64,000 nt of DNA. Source: Thermothelomyces thermophilus ATCC 42464 (Eukaryota > Ascomycota > Sordariomycetes > Sordariales > Chaetomiaceae). Below the pieces are notes generated by a model. It worked only from the letters and a program-made list of their open reading frames with translations, did not search any database and was not told the origin of the DNA. The DNA is taken from positions 2,976,001-3,040,000 of the forward strand of contig NC_016473.1 of assembly GCF_000226095.1 (NCBI RefSeq), given 5' to 3'. Positions 10,692-20,175 of the stretch are shown in pieces. How positions within the stretch are numbered: the first letter of the stretch is position 1; each line of letters starts with the position of its first letter. Made by a program: the position numbers and the translations under genes.

Positions 10692-12617
10692 TCACTCACC
10701 CCTGCCAAACCTTACATCAAAGTCTTTGAGCACACTCATAATGCTCGCGGCCTCCACCTCAATTGGTGCCCGCGCATCGCGGTGGCCACGGCCGCCCCCG
10801 CCCACCGGCCCGGGGTGGCGCGGGACCGGCAGCGCCTTGAGCTTAGGTAGCCAGGAGCCGATATCGTCGGCGGCTTCGTCAAAGTGCCGGTGGCTGGCCA
10901 GCGTCTTGTAGGCGTCGGCACAGGAGAGGCTTAGACCGAAACCGCTGGCGTTGGAACCGTTGCTTCCGGCGCTAGAGGCCATGGAAGGGAGAGAGGTAGT
11001 CTCCGCTGCTTGCTGCGACTGCGAGGAGCCCGATTTGCAGCACCCGCCTGGGCCACCGTTTCCGCAGCAGCCGCCTTCAGCGGCGGTGCTGGCCCCCGCA
11101 TTGTTCTTCTCAAAGTTGGCCGCCAGGGAGCGGCAGAAGAGGCCAGACTTCGGGTCGGCCACGCATTGGGCGCAGGTACCGGGGCCATTAGGCCCGCAAC
11201 CCCCTGCTCTTGCGGGCAGTTTGGCGGGTTTCCTCTCTTGCAGTGACTTCAGCCCGGGAAGTTTGATCGCGCCTGTGGCAGTGACTTCCAAGGGCATGGG
11301 AACAACATCATTATCCGATGGAGGAGGCGTGTGCGTCTGCGTTTGCTCAGTAGCCTGATTGACAGGGGCCGCCAACGACGTTGGAGTCATCATTGAATCT
11401 GCGCACACACAATAAGTTCCATCCTTGCAGAAACCACATGGATCACGCGGCTCTATGGATGCCAGTGCTTGCGATCGTGCCGGCGCAGGTAACAACGCCT
11501 GTGCCTCTTCCTTGCTGTTCTGCGAGGCGAAAATGGCCGTGAAGTCTGTCTCGAGGGCCGTGCCGGTATCAGAGCGCTGCCTCTTATCCTCCGGCGACGT
11601 TGACGGTGGCGCGCTCGGTGGCCTCTTTAGGTCGGCACCGGTAATGGATACCCGTATCGTCTCTTCGAGGCACTCGCACCTCGTGCCCAGTGAGCATTTG
11701 CCGCAGCCAATGGGAATATCTGCGCTGCGCAGGACTTCCTCTGCACAGGCGCAAGAACCACTGGCCCCGCAGCTGCCACACCCCACATTATTCACTTGTG
11801 TAGACTCCTCAGGCGGCGAGACAATCTGAGAGATAGAGAACGGTTGAGCCAAAGGTCGCGGCTCAATGATGGGAGCTGGGCGCGCTGTGCCTGTTTTCGA
11901 TGGTGCCGGCTGCAGTGGCTGCATGCTCTGTGATTGTCCGAGCTGACCTTGTATCTGACTTGACATCGAGCTGTTGTTCCTCGAGCCACCTTGCCGAGCC
12001 TCCCAATCTCCTGCGCAATTGTCACGACCTTGCCGTTCCCTCTCCAGCATCGATTCCAGCCACTGGCACCTTGACTGGAGAGTTTGCGTCTCGATTTCAA
12101 GATGACTGATCCGCGCCTGTAACTCGCGAACCGTCTGCTCGTGCTTGACCCTGTCTTGCTCCAGCTGTTCCTCCAGCTCCCCGACACGGGCCGCCCTGCG
12201 CTCCCTGAATGCTCTTTGGGCGGCCCGGTTTTGGGCCTTGCGCTTGGTTGGCGGGGTGTCGGTAGCAGGTTTGCGGCCTGGTTTTGGCCGGGGAGGGATG
12301 ACCCACTCCTTGCTGGTCATGCTAACAGTCTTTGGTTGCGGCGCTGACCCTGGAGTCATGATTCCAGGCCCCGTCCGATTGTGCATTGCTGTTGAAGGCC
12401 TGACCGGAGGAGGGTTGCTTGATGTGTTCGGCCGGATGGCGATTGGAGGCACTGATGAAGTTGAAGATGTAGGAGTGGAGACTGAAGCGGGGCTGGACAC
12501 AGAACTCGGAAGATCGTGGCTGGCCGCAGTCGTGACAGACAGCGTCCTCAACGACGTTGCATCAGCCTTCCCGGAGTTCATAGCCGAGCCGGGGGTATTG
12601 GCAACGATAGCTGCCAT
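10692..12617 (-). CDS. hapX: HapX iron-responsive bZIP regulator (CCAAT-complex partner)
   Basis: HapX binds the CCAAT-binding complex and represses iron-consuming genes or activates iron uptake in low iron; this role is known from Aspergillus and Fusarium. From the ATG at 12617 the product is 641 residues. Residues 103-120 (KEWVIPPRPKPGRKP) are the signature CBC-contact segment. Residues 124-145 are the bZIP basic region with N-R-A-A-Q-R-A-F-R-E-R-R, followed by heptads to about 190. Four cysteine-rich regions follow: C280-C283-C289-C291, C305-C308-C314-C316, C394-C397-C403-C405, and C474-C482-C485-C495. The last three are the Fe-S sensing type. A further CC-x6-CC patch (517-527) is unusual. 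An open frame continues 110 codons upstream, but it lacks HapX resemblance, so I start at MAAIVANTPG. The stop lies in GGTGAGTG, which could instead be a donor site, so a short extra exon is possible. Confidence 0.9.
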   Translation of the reverse strand: MAAIVANTPGSAMNSGKADATSLRTLSVTTAASHDLPSSVSSPASVSTPTSSTSSVPPIAIRPNTSSNPPPVRPSTAMHNRTGPGIMTPGSAPQPKTVSMTSKEWVIPPRPKPGRKPATDTPPTKRKAQNRAAQRAFRERRAARVGELEEQLEQDRVKHEQTVRELQARISHLEIETQTLQSRCQWLESMLERERQGRDNCAGDWEARQGGSRNNSSMSSQIQGQLGQSQSMQPLQPAPSKTGTARPAPIIEPRPLAQPFSISQIVSPPEESTQVNNVGCGSCGASGSCACAEEVLRSADIPIGCGKCSLGTRCECLEETIRVSITGADLKRPPSAPPSTSPEDKRQRSDTGTALETDFTAIFASQNSKEEAQALLPAPARSQALASIEPRDPCGFCKDGTYCVCADSMMTPTSLAAPVNQATEQTQTHTPPPSDNDVVPMPLEVTATGAIKLPGLKSLQERKPAKLPARAGGCGPNGPGTCAQCVADPKSGLFCRSLAANFEKNNAGASTAAEGGCCGNGGPGGCCKSGSSQSQQAAETTSLPSMASSAGSNGSNASGFGLSLSCADAYKTLASHRHFDEAADDIGSWLPKLKALPVPRHPGPVGGGGRGHRDARAPIEVEAASIMSVLKDFDVRFGRGE

Positions 12618-14068
12618 GCCGGTAGGTTCTCGCCAGCCGTGGTGCGTGGCAACGGAGGGCTGAGATCGCAAAAATTGTCCGAGTCCGTCCGTCAGCGGCG
12701 CCGTTCCGTGCCGGAAATGGACGAGTTTGAAGCAACGCTGGCTTTCTTCCCCAATGATAAACGGAAAGCGAGAGTTCCGGAGTGCACCTGTCTTGCGATG
12801 ACGACGGTGGCTGAGAAACCGAGGCTCGCAGGTGCAAACGCTTTCAGGATGAGCAAGCAAAGGACCCCGCACTTCGGAACCTCGAGCCCGCGAAAAATTC
12901 TGGTTTGCACAGCGCAGTGCTATGGGCTTCAAACCAGAGGTCAACAAACAGCGTTTTCTGCTCGAGGCGTTGTCGAGTTTAATAAAATGACTGCAAATGC
13001 AATGGGGGAGCGATCAAGAAATTTGGGAAGCGGCAATGGTGAAAATCGTTGAGATATCGTCAAAGTGGAACGGAGAAAATTGCTCCTTCCCCTGGACTGA
13101 CCGACAACCGGCGCGAGGTAACTCCGGCAGCGACGCCGGATGTGTTGCCAGAACGAAAGTGGGCTGAGCCCCGTGATTCGGCAGCGGAGAGATGGAGAGA
13201 CGTTGATCGGACCACTGATTGATTGATAAGATAATTTTGATGCGCTACTCCAGAAATGGTTAGGCGTATGCAGATACCCTGCAGCGACCTCGCAGCATGC
13301 CCACGCTTGTTTCGCTCCGTTCTTGCGAGCAAGCAAACAGGGCTCAGGATTCGCCGGCGAGATCTGATCATCTCGGACAATAGCTTTCCGCGGAGGCGAA
13401 GCGTTCTAATCCTTGGCAAACATCTTGGTGACGCATCCAGGGAGCGATGTCGGAGGTGTCTAGACGCAGTACGGACTACACGGCCATGTGTCCGACGGTG
13501 ATGTTGAACGGTCGTGTCTAACATAGCAATTGTACGCTACAGTCTGGTCTGGTTTCGTACCGGGCTTCCCTGATATGGAGTACCATTATGGATTGATCAC
13601 TGGCAGTTTATATATAATGACCTTACCAATTACGAAAATCAGGAAGGCGCTGGCTCAGGGGGGCTCTCGAATGACTCCACTAAGTGCTCTATAGAATCAT
13701 AACTACAGAATCAGGTTTAGGATAAACGCTTCAACCTATTTTTCCGATTTCTATGATGAAATGGAGTTCCACAATATTCATCAACTCACTTTGCTAGACA
13801 TTGCTCACGATCTTGGCTATTACTCTCGTACCCGAGTCTGAATTCATCAAACAGCCCTCAAAAGCGAGCACAGACCACATGGTGCCAAGAACCGCTGTTG
13901 CCAGCGTTGGAATGAGTGTCAACACTTTGCGATTTCGCGGCGAGGAGCATCGATAGTACCTTCCAAGCCAAAGGCATTACCGCGCCCGAAGTAAAAAAAT
14001 ACAGCACACGAACTCGATACCCTATCAATCCGCCGGCGGCCGGCCGCCATCGCCCTACTACCACCAGC
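12618..14068. promoter_or_regulatory. Divergent promoter region between hapX and the COG2-like gene
   Basis: The two genes point away from each other, so both promoters and leaders lie here. Tandem GATA sites (GATAAGATAA) stand at 13225-13234. A CCAAT directly followed by TGATAA lies at 12751-12760, and another CCAAT at 13626-13630. GATA-type repressors of the SreA class control hapX orthologues, so the GATA motifs are plausible operators, but nothing proves it. I find no gene in this stretch. Confidence 0.45.
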
Positions 14069-15046
14069 ATGGCGCAACTAGGCCTTCCAACTCCAACCTC
14101 CCGCCCGACATCCTCCTACTCGCACGCGCCTTCCCACCAAACCTACAATGCGCATTCCGACATCTTCTCGGCCTCCTCAGATTCAGATGACGACAACAGC
14201 CCTCTCCCTTTCCCCGCGGCGCTCTCCAGAGAAGACTTCCTCGCCCCCGACTTCGACCCGGCCAGCTACCTCTCGGCGCTACACACGGGTGGCCCGGCGT
14301 CGCGCCACCAGACGCTCGAAGACCTACGCGCCGAATTGCGCGACCGCAGCGCGGCCATCAGCGCCGAGCTTCTGGAGCTCGTCAACGCGAATTATACCGC
14401 CTTCTTGGGGCTCGGTGACGAGCTGAAGGGCGGTGAGGAGAAGGTCGAGGATGTGAGGGTTGCGTTACTCGGCTTTCGGCGAGCCGTAGAAGAGCTGCAA
14501 GGTAGGGTGCGAGAGAGGAGGCTGGAGGTTGGACGGGTGAATGGCGAGCTAGAGGGCGTGAAGGAGGCGGTGGAGATGGGCCGGAGCATGTTGGAGTTAG
14601 ATGAGAGGGTGAGCGGCTTGGAGCGGCGGTTGGCTGTCGGGACCGCCGGGGAAGGAGGGAGGAAGAAGGGAGAAGACAATGGTGAAGGGGGTGAGGACTG
14701 GGAAGAGGATTTTGAATTCGCGGGAAGCGAGGAGGAAGAGAGCGAAGAGGAAGAGGAAGAGTCCGGTTTCGTCAGCAGCAGGCCGTCGAAGCTGAATGCT
14801 TTAGCGGAGGAGTACGTCCTCGCGGAGCAAATTGCAGACTCGCTCGGTAGGGATCTGCCGTTTGTGAAGAAGATGGAGGACAGGATGGCCCGCTGTCGGA
14901 ACACAATACTGCTCGACTTGAGCACAGCGTTAAAAGAAGCCCGAAAAGCCGGGCCGAAGGGGCAGGAGCGAGTTGTCAAGTATCTCGGCATATACAGGAC
15001 CCTTGACGCGCAAGCCGAGGCACTCAAGGTGCTGAAGGAGAAATAA
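14069..15046 (+). CDS. COG2: COG complex subunit 2-like protein
   Basis: A 325-residue protein starting MAQLGLPTPTSRP. COG2 belongs to lobe A of the conserved oligomeric Golgi complex, a cytosolic tether for retrograde vesicles within the Golgi. Residues about 45-130 match the COG2 N-terminal domain: LSREDFLAPDFDPASYLSAL, then RHQTLEDLRAELRDRSAAI and LVNANYTAFLGLGDELKG. A coiled coil follows (about 130-190), then an acidic Glu/Asp-rich linker and a second helical part ending in VLKEK. The length suits the short fungal COG2 form rather than the roughly 740-residue animal protein. An in-frame ATG 51 codons upstream (13916) is available, but the extension lacks family resemblance. No intron is needed. 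Confidence 0.82.
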   Translation: MAQLGLPTPTSRPTSSYSHAPSHQTYNAHSDIFSASSDSDDDNSPLPFPAALSREDFLAPDFDPASYLSALHTGGPASRHQTLEDLRAELRDRSAAISAELLELVNANYTAFLGLGDELKGGEEKVEDVRVALLGFRRAVEELQGRVRERRLEVGRVNGELEGVKEAVEMGRSMLELDERVSGLERRLAVGTAGEGGRKKGEDNGEGGEDWEEDFEFAGSEEEESEEEEEESGFVSSRPSKLNALAEEYVLAEQIADSLGRDLPFVKKMEDRMARCRNTILLDLSTALKEARKAGPKGQERVVKYLGIYRTLDAQAEALKVLKEK

Positions 15047-15149
15047 TGGCTCATCACACATCTCAGTTCCTCGGAGACGCCGAGGCAGTTCGACGCGCTT
15101 ATCCTCAATGAAATTATTGTACAAGGTATATATCGTTGATACAGACAGG

Positions 15150-16118
15150 TTACATGACGGACTGCAGGTCTTCCGGCTTGAGGTTCTCGTCTCTCGGGAA
15201 GAAGGTACCGTCCAAGCTGAAGCCGGGCCCGTTGGTGGAGGTTAACACAACCTCGTCGAGCTGCTTAATGTGGTTCTCGTCGATGTTGGCGATGTCTTCC
15301 TTCAACTGAGACATAAGTGCCTTGATGTTGTCGGACAACATCTGGGGCGTGAAACCAAGCTGGCCCACCGCCAACCTGACAACTCCATCACGCTCCCTGT
15401 AATCGTCTGCGCCAATGAGTTCCTTCACTGTCGTCTTGATGTCGCTCGTGATCGTCTTGGTCTTTTGGTTGGGCATGAGGCCCTTGGGACCCAGGATCCT
15501 GCCGAGATTGGCTTTCTTCAGAGCCTCCTGGCTGTCCACGTGGCAGATGAGCTTGTTGAATGGAATATTGCCTTCCCGAATGCTCTCAAAGAGACTCTCT
15601 TCTCCCACTGCCACGGCACCGAGCTGCTGCGCCTCGGTAAACATGGGGCTGTCCTCCGGGCAGATCACACCAATGCGCGTGTCGGTCTTGACAGGGAATG
15701 GCAGGCGGATGCGGTTCCGAATCACGGGACCACCCTTCGTCGCCTTGAGTTTGACTGCCAGCTCGTACTTTACGCTGGCCGGCGGGTGCCCGACTTCGAA
15801 GGCGCGGATGTACCTGGAAACATGAGTGAGCGATGTGGTGTCGCAACGGGATAACATTGCCGGGGAGCATTACCTCATGGCATCACAGAGGGAGAACTGC
15901 TGCATCTGAGAGAGATCGTAGGTGCGAAAGGTTTTGTGCTGCCTCTTCTTCTTCGGGCGCTTGCGCATGCCGCCGCCGCCGGACGCATGTCGAACGAGCG
16001 GACTCGCGGTCGCGGTTGGCAGCAGAAATTTCGGTATTGTCGAGGTCAATGTCGGCCTGGCCGGTGACGTGAGACTGAGTCTTGCCAGAGAGGCAAGGCA
16101 ATGATTGAGGGAAGCCAT
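15150..16118 (-). CDS. MRPL1: Mitochondrial ribosomal protein L1 (uL1m)
   Basis: Two exons, 16118-15874 and 15813-15150, joined by a 60-base GT-AG intron (15873-15814), give 302 residues. Residues 1-45 look like a mitochondrial presequence: Arg, Ser and Leu rich with no acidic residues. An RKRPKKKRQHKTF basic stretch comes next. The L1 core follows splicing at DAM|RYIRAFEVGHP. The core contains the L1 signature region NLGRILGPKGLMPNQKTKT, a known RNA-contact loop, and a KELIGADDYRERDGVVRLAVG segment. uL1 forms the mobile stalk of the large subunit next to the E site. It is divergent from the glutamyl-tRNA synthetase gene, 390 bases away. Confidence 0.9.
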
Positions 16119-16508
16119 GGTGCCGCGCCGCTGCTGAACACACCAGGCTGTTGTTGGCCTGTCGCGAAACTCGGGCTCGGAACGCTCATCAACGGCACTT
16201 GCGTTCAGAAAAAAGCTGGGTCCGAGCTGCATCCAAAAGTCTCGTCGCCTCAATTCTAAGGCGCAAAAGCCAAGCAGCAAGGGGTTGAGGAGCAAGGGGC
16301 CTGGGTTCCGTTCCTGTTCACCGCCCGGCAAAACGGGCGCTACCCCGCCGCACGCTTGCTTGGGCAGAGGGGCAGCCCCTCCAAAAGTTTGCCTTTGCCC
16401 GAGAATCCCGACCATTGACTCGAGCGGCGAGATTAGACGGGCTGCAATCACTTCCTTGTCCAACTGCAATCTATCGCGCGACGTACATTTACCGACTACG
16501 CCCACACC
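16119..16508. promoter_or_regulatory. Shared 390-bp divergent promoter of MRPL1 and GUS1
   Basis: The start codons of the mitochondrial L1 gene (minus) and the cytosolic GluRS gene (plus) face away from each other across 390 bases. Two translation genes therefore share one short control region. No TATA box or recognised factor site stands out. I see no further gene. Confidence 0.6.
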
Positions 16509-18481
16509 ATGAAATTGGACGAGCTCAAGCCGCTCGAGGCCCTTCTCACGGGGGATTTTCGACAGATCGAGCCGCACCTGCAGGCCCTCGACAAGCACTT
16601 GATCCTCCGCACATATCTAGATGGATACACCCTTGGCGAGATCGACACCAAGATCTGGCAGGCGCTTCGCGGCAACCGTGCCGCCGTGCCATTCATCAGG
16701 CGTGGTAGCCTCGTCAATCTGACCCGCTGGTTTCAGTTCATCGAGGACAACCACCCCGAGATTCAGGCCGACATCAAAGCCAAGGATGCCGCTGCAAGAG
16801 CAAAGATTGCCGCCGCGAGTAAAGCTGGAGGAAACTACGCCCTGGCTCTGCAAAATGCTGATAAGGGCGTCGTGACGAGATTTTTGCCCGAGCCCTCGTG
16901 AGCTACACTGCAATTTTGCGCCAGGGAAGTGCATTGGACTAACGTACATCAAGGGGATATCTGCACATCGGGCATGCCAAAGCTGCCCTTCTCAGCGACT
17001 ACTTCGCTCACCAGGCTTATAATGGAAAGCTGCGCCTTCGTCTTGACGACACCAACCCTTCGAAGGAGAAGCAGGAGTACCAGGACGCGATCATTGAGGA
17101 TCTCGCCTTGATGGGCATCAAGCCCGATTACGTCTCGTACACCTCGGATTACTTCGACTACCTGTACGAGATGTGCGTCCGGCTGATCAAGGAGGGCCAT
17201 GCCTATGCCGACGACACCGACCAGGAGACGATGCGGGAAGAGCGGTTCAAGGGCATTGCCTCGAAGCGGCGCGATAGGTCCGTTGAGGAGAACTTGCGCA
17301 TCTTCGAGGAGATGAAGAAAGGCTCTGAGGAAGGCGTGCGGCACTGTATGCGTGCCAAGATGTCGGTCGACAATCCGAACAAGGCCTTAAGAGACCCTGT
17401 CATTTACCGTTGCAACGTCGAGACGCCGCATCACCGGACCGGGACCAAGTGGAAGATGTACCCGACGTACGACTTTGCGTGCCCCATCGTCGACAGCTAT
17501 GAGGGCGTGACCCACGCTCTGAGATCTACCGAGTACACCGACCGCAACCCTCAGTACCAGTGGTTCTTGGACACCCTTAAGCTGCGCCAGGTCTACATGT
17601 GGGACTTTGCACGGATGAACTTCATCCGGACCTTCCTTTCCAAGCGTAAGCTGGCCAAGCTCGTCGAGACTGGCAGGGTCTGGGGCTGGGACGACCCGCG
17701 CATGCCGACGATCCGTGGCGTCCGTAGGCGGGGTATGACCATCCCTGCGCTACGCGACTTCATCATCAAGCAGGGTCCCAGCAGGAACGTCGTCACCATG
17801 GACTGGACCACCTTTTGGGCCAGCAACAAGAAGGAGATCGACCCAGTCGCTCCTCGCCATACCGCCGTCCTCCAGAAGGACGCGGTCAAGGTGACGGTCA
17901 CCGGCGCCGAGGCTCCGGCGGAGCCCTTCTCGGCCGATCGGCCTAAACACCCCAAGAACAAGGACGTCGGGACCAAGAAGGTTTTCTTCAGTTCCGAGCT
18001 CCTGCTCGACCAAGCCGATGCGAAGAGCTTCAAGGAGGGCGAGGAGATCACGCTTATGTCCTGGGGCAATGCGTTCGTCCGCCAGATTGCCGGCGGCGAC
18101 CCCATTCCCAGCCTCACCTGTGAGCTGAACCTGCAGGGCGATGTCAAGAAGACCGAGAAGAAGGTCACCTGGCTTGCTGCTCAGGGTCAGAAATTGGTGC
18201 CTGCTGAGCTGTGGGACTTTGACTACCTCATCACCAAAGACATCCTGCAGGAGGAAGACAACATGGAGGACTTTTTGACGCCCGTGACTGAGACGATGGA
18301 GGACGCGTGGTGCGACGAGGCGGCGGCTCAGCTCAAGAAGGATGACATCATTCAGCTCGAGAGGCGCGGCTACTATCGCGTCGACAAGGGGCTGAACGAT
18401 TGGAAGGATGGCGAGGAGGGTCCCAAGGGCAAGAGGCTGGTACTCTTCTGCATCCCGACAGGCAAGACGGGGCCGAAATAG
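16509..18481 (+). CDS. GUS1: Glutamyl-tRNA synthetase, cytosolic
   Basis: Charges tRNA-Glu in the cytosol; a class I synthetase of the GlnRS-like eukaryotic/archaeal type. Exon 1 is 16509-16897 and exon 2 is 16954-18481, separated by a 56-base intron with GTGAGC donor and a GACTAAC branch site. The 638-residue product begins MKLDELKPLEALL. Residues 1-125 are a short GST-like appendage (DKHLILRTYLDGYTLGEID). The spliced junction rebuilds FLPEPS|GYLHIGHAKAA, placing the HIGH motif at about 134-137. The KMSKS-equivalent is LSKRK near residue 358, followed by VWGWDDPRMPTIRG. The C-terminal beta-barrel anticodon domain runs from about 430 (VFFSSELLLDQADA) to the end. Without the intron the frame stops right after FLPEPS, so the intron is required. 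Confidence 0.95.
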
Positions 18482-20175
18482 ACTACCCGAAGCATAGACC
18501 AGTCGTGACTAGTCATGGTCAAAGATAAAAAGCTATTGGGCACTCTGTCATGCTCGTCTTGGACCAATAGCACGATCGAATACGAACACGTTGGTTGATG
18601 ATATTTCGTGGCTCTATAAGAACACGACAAGGTGAGCAATCCCGATGTTCGGTGGTTAGCTATTGGTCCAACACGCCCTTGCTTTGCTCTGCTTTGCCCA
18701 CCCTTACTCTTATTTTTTTTTCCATGGCCTTGGCTTCTTTTCCTAGAACTTAAAGCACTATTTGTTGGTTGCTTCATCGAGCTGAGCATTTGCTCTGAAG
18801 GCGGCTCTTACACAGGCTGCTTCATTTCAACCATGATCGATGGCTTTGGCGTCCACTCTGAGCGACTTCTATTCTCCGAACGCCCTAGTTACATTTTTGA
18901 CCATGATAATTAAAGAACGATATCGTCGACAGATACGATGCCACTATTCGGGAATATTCCAGGTCCGGCTAGACGGCGAGGCTCCTGAGTCCCGGGGGTC
19001 TTCTGATACCCCTGTCCCTCCAAGTGTCGCTTGTTTGGTGGCCATTGAGAGACGATCGGGCCAGCATCGTCCGCCAACCCTGGGATGGCCTTACCTCTCT
19101 CTTTTAGAAAGCAATCATTTCTAGAAGGCTCGATTCCAGTCAATATCCCTCTCCTTCGGCCGATGACACCTCGAGTATGGGATGCACCATTCTATCAGGT
19201 GAAGCGTGCTCGTAGTGTGAGCGTTTGTTGGGTACCCTGCTAACGATCAAACTGGGAAGCCGTGCGCAGCGAGTTTGTTGATGTGCTAAGCCGCTTCGCG
19301 ACTATTCAATGAGACCTGGGTGGCACGGTCTTGATGTACATAACACGGAGGCTGACAATGGCGGTCAACCAATGCGGCCGCTGGTTTGAGATGTGGCCGG
19401 ATAAGCACAGACTAGGAGGGCATGCGCACTGATGCTTCTTTTGCCATTAGTGTAATATGCGGTGCCCGTTGTGGTAATAGATCGTGGCACTGAGAGCAGA
19501 GAAAACACGGCCGAGAGCGAATTAGATGTCGAAGCTGAGGCGGCCAAGAGGATAGGATGCGCTCAAACACCAGTTGTCCCGTAAATTACTTCGATCACAT
19601 TGGAGACTTTGAATTTCAACAAAAATGCCGTCCCAAGGTGCAGCCGAGCGATTGGGTGTGCCGAACTGCCAACAGGCATGCTAGAGCGGGCCGTGCCCAG
19701 ACGCCAACGCACCTTGGCGGCGTATTAGCAGGGCCCGCAAATCAAAAACACTGCTACAAACTTGCTTGTAACCCCCGGCACGGCCCGCTCATCGAACTTT
19801 CGATCGACCTGACGTCATCTAGATTCAGGCCACAACAGCTCGACAGAACATTCTGTACGGAGTACATGTCGATATTCCTTAGCAGCACAGCTCATCAACC
19901 ATTGTCATATTCCGTGAGCTTGCCCACATCGTTACGTTTTATCGCCAACCGGCCGCTCGCCAATTCGGAGCTTTGGGCTGGTCTTTCCAGCCAAATCGGC
20001 GAAACCATCACCCTTCAACGACCTTTTTACGCTTAGAATACAATTTCCACTGAAGTGAGGGAACTTTCAAGCCACCCAGAGTGTTCGTGTTGAAGCGTGG
20101 GGAGATCAGAGAGAAACATTCCATAATTACACGTTAGACGCGCCTAGGCACGCTCTCCTGAGAAATTAGGATACC
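18482..20175. other. Intergenic region between GUS1 and PNS1
   Basis: This holds the GUS1 3' UTR and the promoter of the transporter gene. An inverted repeat (annotated separately) lies 80 bases after the GUS1 stop. A 159-codon frame at 19557-20036 has no domain resemblance and is probably chance. I see no RNA gene. Confidence 0.5.
18559..18671. repeat. 13-bp inverted repeat downstream of GUS1
   Basis: TTGGACCAATAGC near 18559 recurs as its exact inverse GCTATTGGTCCAA near 18659, with about 86 bases between. It could pair in the 3' UTR transcript or be the end of a decayed small inverted-repeat element. The similarity does not extend beyond the 13 bases. Confidence 0.5.

Noticed and set aside
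12618-12947. 110-codon in-frame extension upstream of hapX
   Set aside because: It has no HapX resemblance; the downstream ATG fits better and the extension is probably leader sequence.
19557-20036. 159-codon frame upstream of PNS1
   Set aside because: No domain, atypical composition and no splice support; probably chance.
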